NCBI GenBank assembly: GCA_949288405.1
Contig: CASEKM010000007.1
Location: 1 to 15,237 of the forward strand
Direction: 5' to 3'
Length of the DNA stretch: 15,237 nt
Origin: an uncultured bacterium
GTDB lineage: Bacteria; Bacillota; Clostridia; Oscillospirales; Oscillospiraceae
The notes below the pieces were generated by a model. It was not told the DNA's origin and ran no database searches. It saw only the letters and a list, made by a program, of their open reading frames with translations. This document shows, one piece after another, positions 13,771 to 15,237 of this stretch; position 1 is the first letter of the stretch; each line of letters starts with the position of its first letter. Position numbers and translations under genes: made by a program.

Positions 13771-14444
13771 ACTCGATCACCTCGCGAAGAAGATCCCGGC
13801 AGGGCGGACAGGGCGATGAGCACCTGGCCGGGCAGGTAAAACAGCCACATCCCCACCCGGACGGCGTTGTCCAGAGGGGGCGGGAAGATCCCCGGGAACT
13901 GGTAGGCGGCCACGCACAGGTCGCAGCACAGGTACAGGGCCAGGCCCAGGGAGAAGCAGCGCCCGGCCCGTTCCCCCGGGCAGGACAGGGCGCACAGCAG
14001 GTTGCACAGGAAGTTTACAAAATAGAACAGGGCCAGCGCGTCCAGCGGGTCCAGCAGGCCCAGGGCCCTCAGAGCCGCCAGCGACAGGAGGAACAGCCCC
14101 AGCCGCGCCCCCCAGAGGCTTCCGCGCCCCAGGGCCCGGAGCCGGAGAAAGTAGCACAGCTGCACCCCGCAGAACAGCAGCAGGCCCCATCCGTAGTGGG
14201 CGTCCAGGAGCAGCAGAAAGACGTCCGCCCCGGCGGTGAGGACCAGCGCTCCGGCGGTCAGGCGGTCTCCGCCCCCCGCCAGCGCCCAGAGCACCGCAAA
14301 CAGGGCGCACAGCAGGATGGAGGCATATTTTATGGAGTTGGCCCCGGCGCCCCCCGCCGTCAGGTCCCGCCACAAAAAGGCGGCGTACAGGGCGGTCTCT
14401 GCCGCCAGGAAGGGGAGCACGCCGGGGCGGCGCAGCATCGTCAT
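13767..14444 (-). CDS. Multi-pass membrane protein, possibly YhhN/TMEM86-like
   Basis: A 225-residue, very hydrophobic protein with about seven to eight membrane segments across its whole length. The pattern SIKYASILLCALFAVLWA, then DRLTAGALVLTAGADVFLLLLDAHYGWG and QLCYFLRL, resembles the YhhN family (lysoplasmalogenase-like), including the Asp after the small-residue helix, but similarity is loose. If true it would act on lyso-ether phospholipids at the membrane. The ATG at 14442-14444 is chosen over an upstream frame to 14603 because AGAGGT lies 6 bases before it and the upstream part runs into repeat DNA. Its stop overlaps the start of the Lit-like gene, so the two form one operon. Alternative: an unclassified membrane protein. 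Confidence 0.6.
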   Translation of the reverse strand: MTMLRRPGVLPFLAAETALYAAFLWRDLTAGGAGANSIKYASILLCALFAVLWALAGGGDRLTAGALVLTAGADVFLLLLDAHYGWGLLLFCGVQLCYFLRLRALGRGSLWGARLGLFLLSLAALRALGLLDPLDALALFYFVNFLCNLLCALSCPGERAGRCFSLGLALYLCCDLCVAAYQFPGIFPPPLDNAVRVGMWLFYLPGQVLIALSALPGSSSRGDRV

Positions 14445-14485
14445 ACCAGGACCTCTTTTCGCCCGGCGTCTCCAGGCATATGGCC

Positions 14486-14514
14486 ATGATAGCACAGGTT
14501 TTGGGGAAAAACAA
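14486..14514 (-). promoter_or_regulatory. Promoter of the two-gene membrane operon
   Basis: On the minus strand TTGTTT (14514-14509) and TATCAT (14491-14486) are 17 bases apart, with TGC before the -10. Start predicted near 14479, giving a leader of about 35 bases. Confidence 0.55.
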
Positions 14515-14987
14515 GGCGAGGGGGGAAGGGGGGAGGGAAAATACAGGGGATTTCGCCGCCTACGGGCGGCGAGTTTCTTTCCCAACGATGGGAAAGAAAC
14601 CAAAGGATCGCCGGGGGACGGCTCAGGATGAGCACTTCGTGCTCATATTCGCCTTTCCCCCGGTCCCCCGTTACAGGGGACGCGCACCTGTTGGATTTTG
14701 CAAAATTATCGGCGCGCAAAACCAGGAGTGCTTGCCTGCGTTTCCATTCGGGCCCACTGGGGCCCTGAGTGGGCAGAAATTTGCCGCTGGTGCGGTTCCA
14801 CATCCACGCCTGACGTTGCCGAGCTAACGGTGCCGGGTCCGGTAACGGCGGGAGGCCCAAGGGCCTCCCCTACCCAATCCCGAAAGGTTTTTTGAGAACC
14901 GTAGGGGAGGGGCTGGAGGTGAATCGGCCGAAGGCCGAGAGAAGCCACCCTGGGGTGTGCCCCTCCCGCCCAGGCCCCCTTGTGAAA

Positions 14988-15029
14988 GGCCGACTCCCCC
15001 TATCAGGGGGCCGATTCCCCCTCTCAGGG
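14988..15029. repeat. 21-bp tandem duplication, each copy a hairpin
   Basis: Two adjacent 21-base copies (14988-15008 and 15009-15029) agree at 19 of 21 positions. Each contains CCCCCT...AGGGGG-type arms and can fold. Confidence 0.8.
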
Positions 15030-15030
15030 G

Positions 15031-15090
15031 GAAATGTCCCGAAGGGACAAAAGGGGTAGGGAGATGCCCCGAAGGGCCAGAAGGGGTAGG
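15031..15090. repeat. 30-bp tandem duplication
   Basis: Bases 15031-15060 and 15061-15090 agree at 26 of 30 positions. The shared core is CCCGAAGGG followed by AAGGGGTAGG; each copy carries a small CCC-GAA-GGG hairpin. Confidence 0.85.
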
Positions 15091-15237
15091 GGGCTGTCAC
15101 CGCCGTTAGGCGGTGACTGGGGGATTCCGTTTGGCGCCTGGGTTTTTCCGATCTAACGTTTCAGCCCGCCACCTCCACCCTCGCCACTGGAAGGGAAGTA
15201 CAAACGGATGCAGTTGACGTCTAAAACCGTCTAAATT

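Larger units (their letters stand above)
14519..15237. other. Gene-free hairpin- and repeat-rich region
   Basis: No credible gene in about 720 bases. It starts with a G-rich tract (14520-14537) and then holds a run of perfect hairpins: CGCCGCC-TACG-GGCGGCG (14554-14571), an 11-bp stem GTTTCTTTCCC with its complement (14573-14600), ATGAGCAC/GTGCTCAT (14628-14646), GTCCCC/GGGGAC (14663-14681), GCCCACT/AGTGGGC (14752-14774), GGGAGGCCC/GGGCCTCCC (14850-14869), TCGGCC-GAA-GGCCGA (14924-14938) and GTCACCGCC-GTTA-GGCGGTGAC (15096-15117). CCTCCCCTAC at about 14865 can also pair with GTAGGGGAGG at about 14901. The ORFs that cross it have low-complexity products. Dispersed intergenic repeats of this look are familiar to me from Oscillospiraceae genomes. 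The last 100 bases hold nothing I can assign. Confidence 0.65.

Noticed and set aside
14441..14860. Frames crossing the right-hand repeat region
   Set aside because: They translate hairpin repeats, have no ribosome site and resemble no family.

Overview
The window reads as a GC-rich chromosomal segment of a gut-type clostridium, most likely of the Oscillospiraceae (Flavonifractor / Lawsonibacter / Oscillibacter-like). The grounds are GC-rich genes with strong G/C third positions, Gram-positive cell-wall genes (VanW-domain protein, MurA, WalJ-like hydrolase, XpaC-like protein), strong AGGAGG-type ribosome sites, TGnTATAAT promoters and GC-rich intergenic hairpin repeats of a style I associate with this family. 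The taxon is an inference from style and gene content. No rRNA, tRNA, CRISPR, transposase or phage gene was seen.

Left part (1-2750): a minus-strand MarR regulator is coupled by a 4-base overlap to an ABC exporter half that runs off the left edge. A plus-strand LysR regulator diverges from them. A perfect 19-bp palindrome sits at the predicted MarR start of transcription. A two-way terminator (2699-2743) separates the LysR gene from the convergent XpaC-like gene.

Middle (2765-6989): an XpaC-like membrane protein (minus) and a VanW-domain wall protein followed by a DUF2461 protein (plus) diverge from a 390-bp promoter region. A perfect 16-bp terminator hairpin at 6954-6989 closes both this unit and the facing one.

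Housekeeping block (7023-12378): rlmH, a walJ-like hydrolase, murA and hemW all lie on the minus strand, covering 23S rRNA methylation, cell-wall homeostasis, the first committed step of peptidoglycan synthesis and heme handling. murA and hemW have their own promoters. An AEC-family permease diverges from hemW.

Right part (12379-15237): the most unusual piece is a lower-GC, purine-rich minus-strand unit of about 530 bases (12430-12972). It has a near-consensus promoter with an A/T-rich upstream tract and a strong terminator but no convincing long ORF, and is best read as an undescribed or unrecognised non-coding RNA carrying a 10-codon ORF at its 3' end. Next come two overlapping membrane-protein genes, a DUF1461/Lit-like transacylase candidate and a possible YhhN-like protein. 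The last 790 bp is non-coding DNA packed with hairpins and short tandem duplications. By my start choices 8 of 13 genes begin at GTG or TTG.
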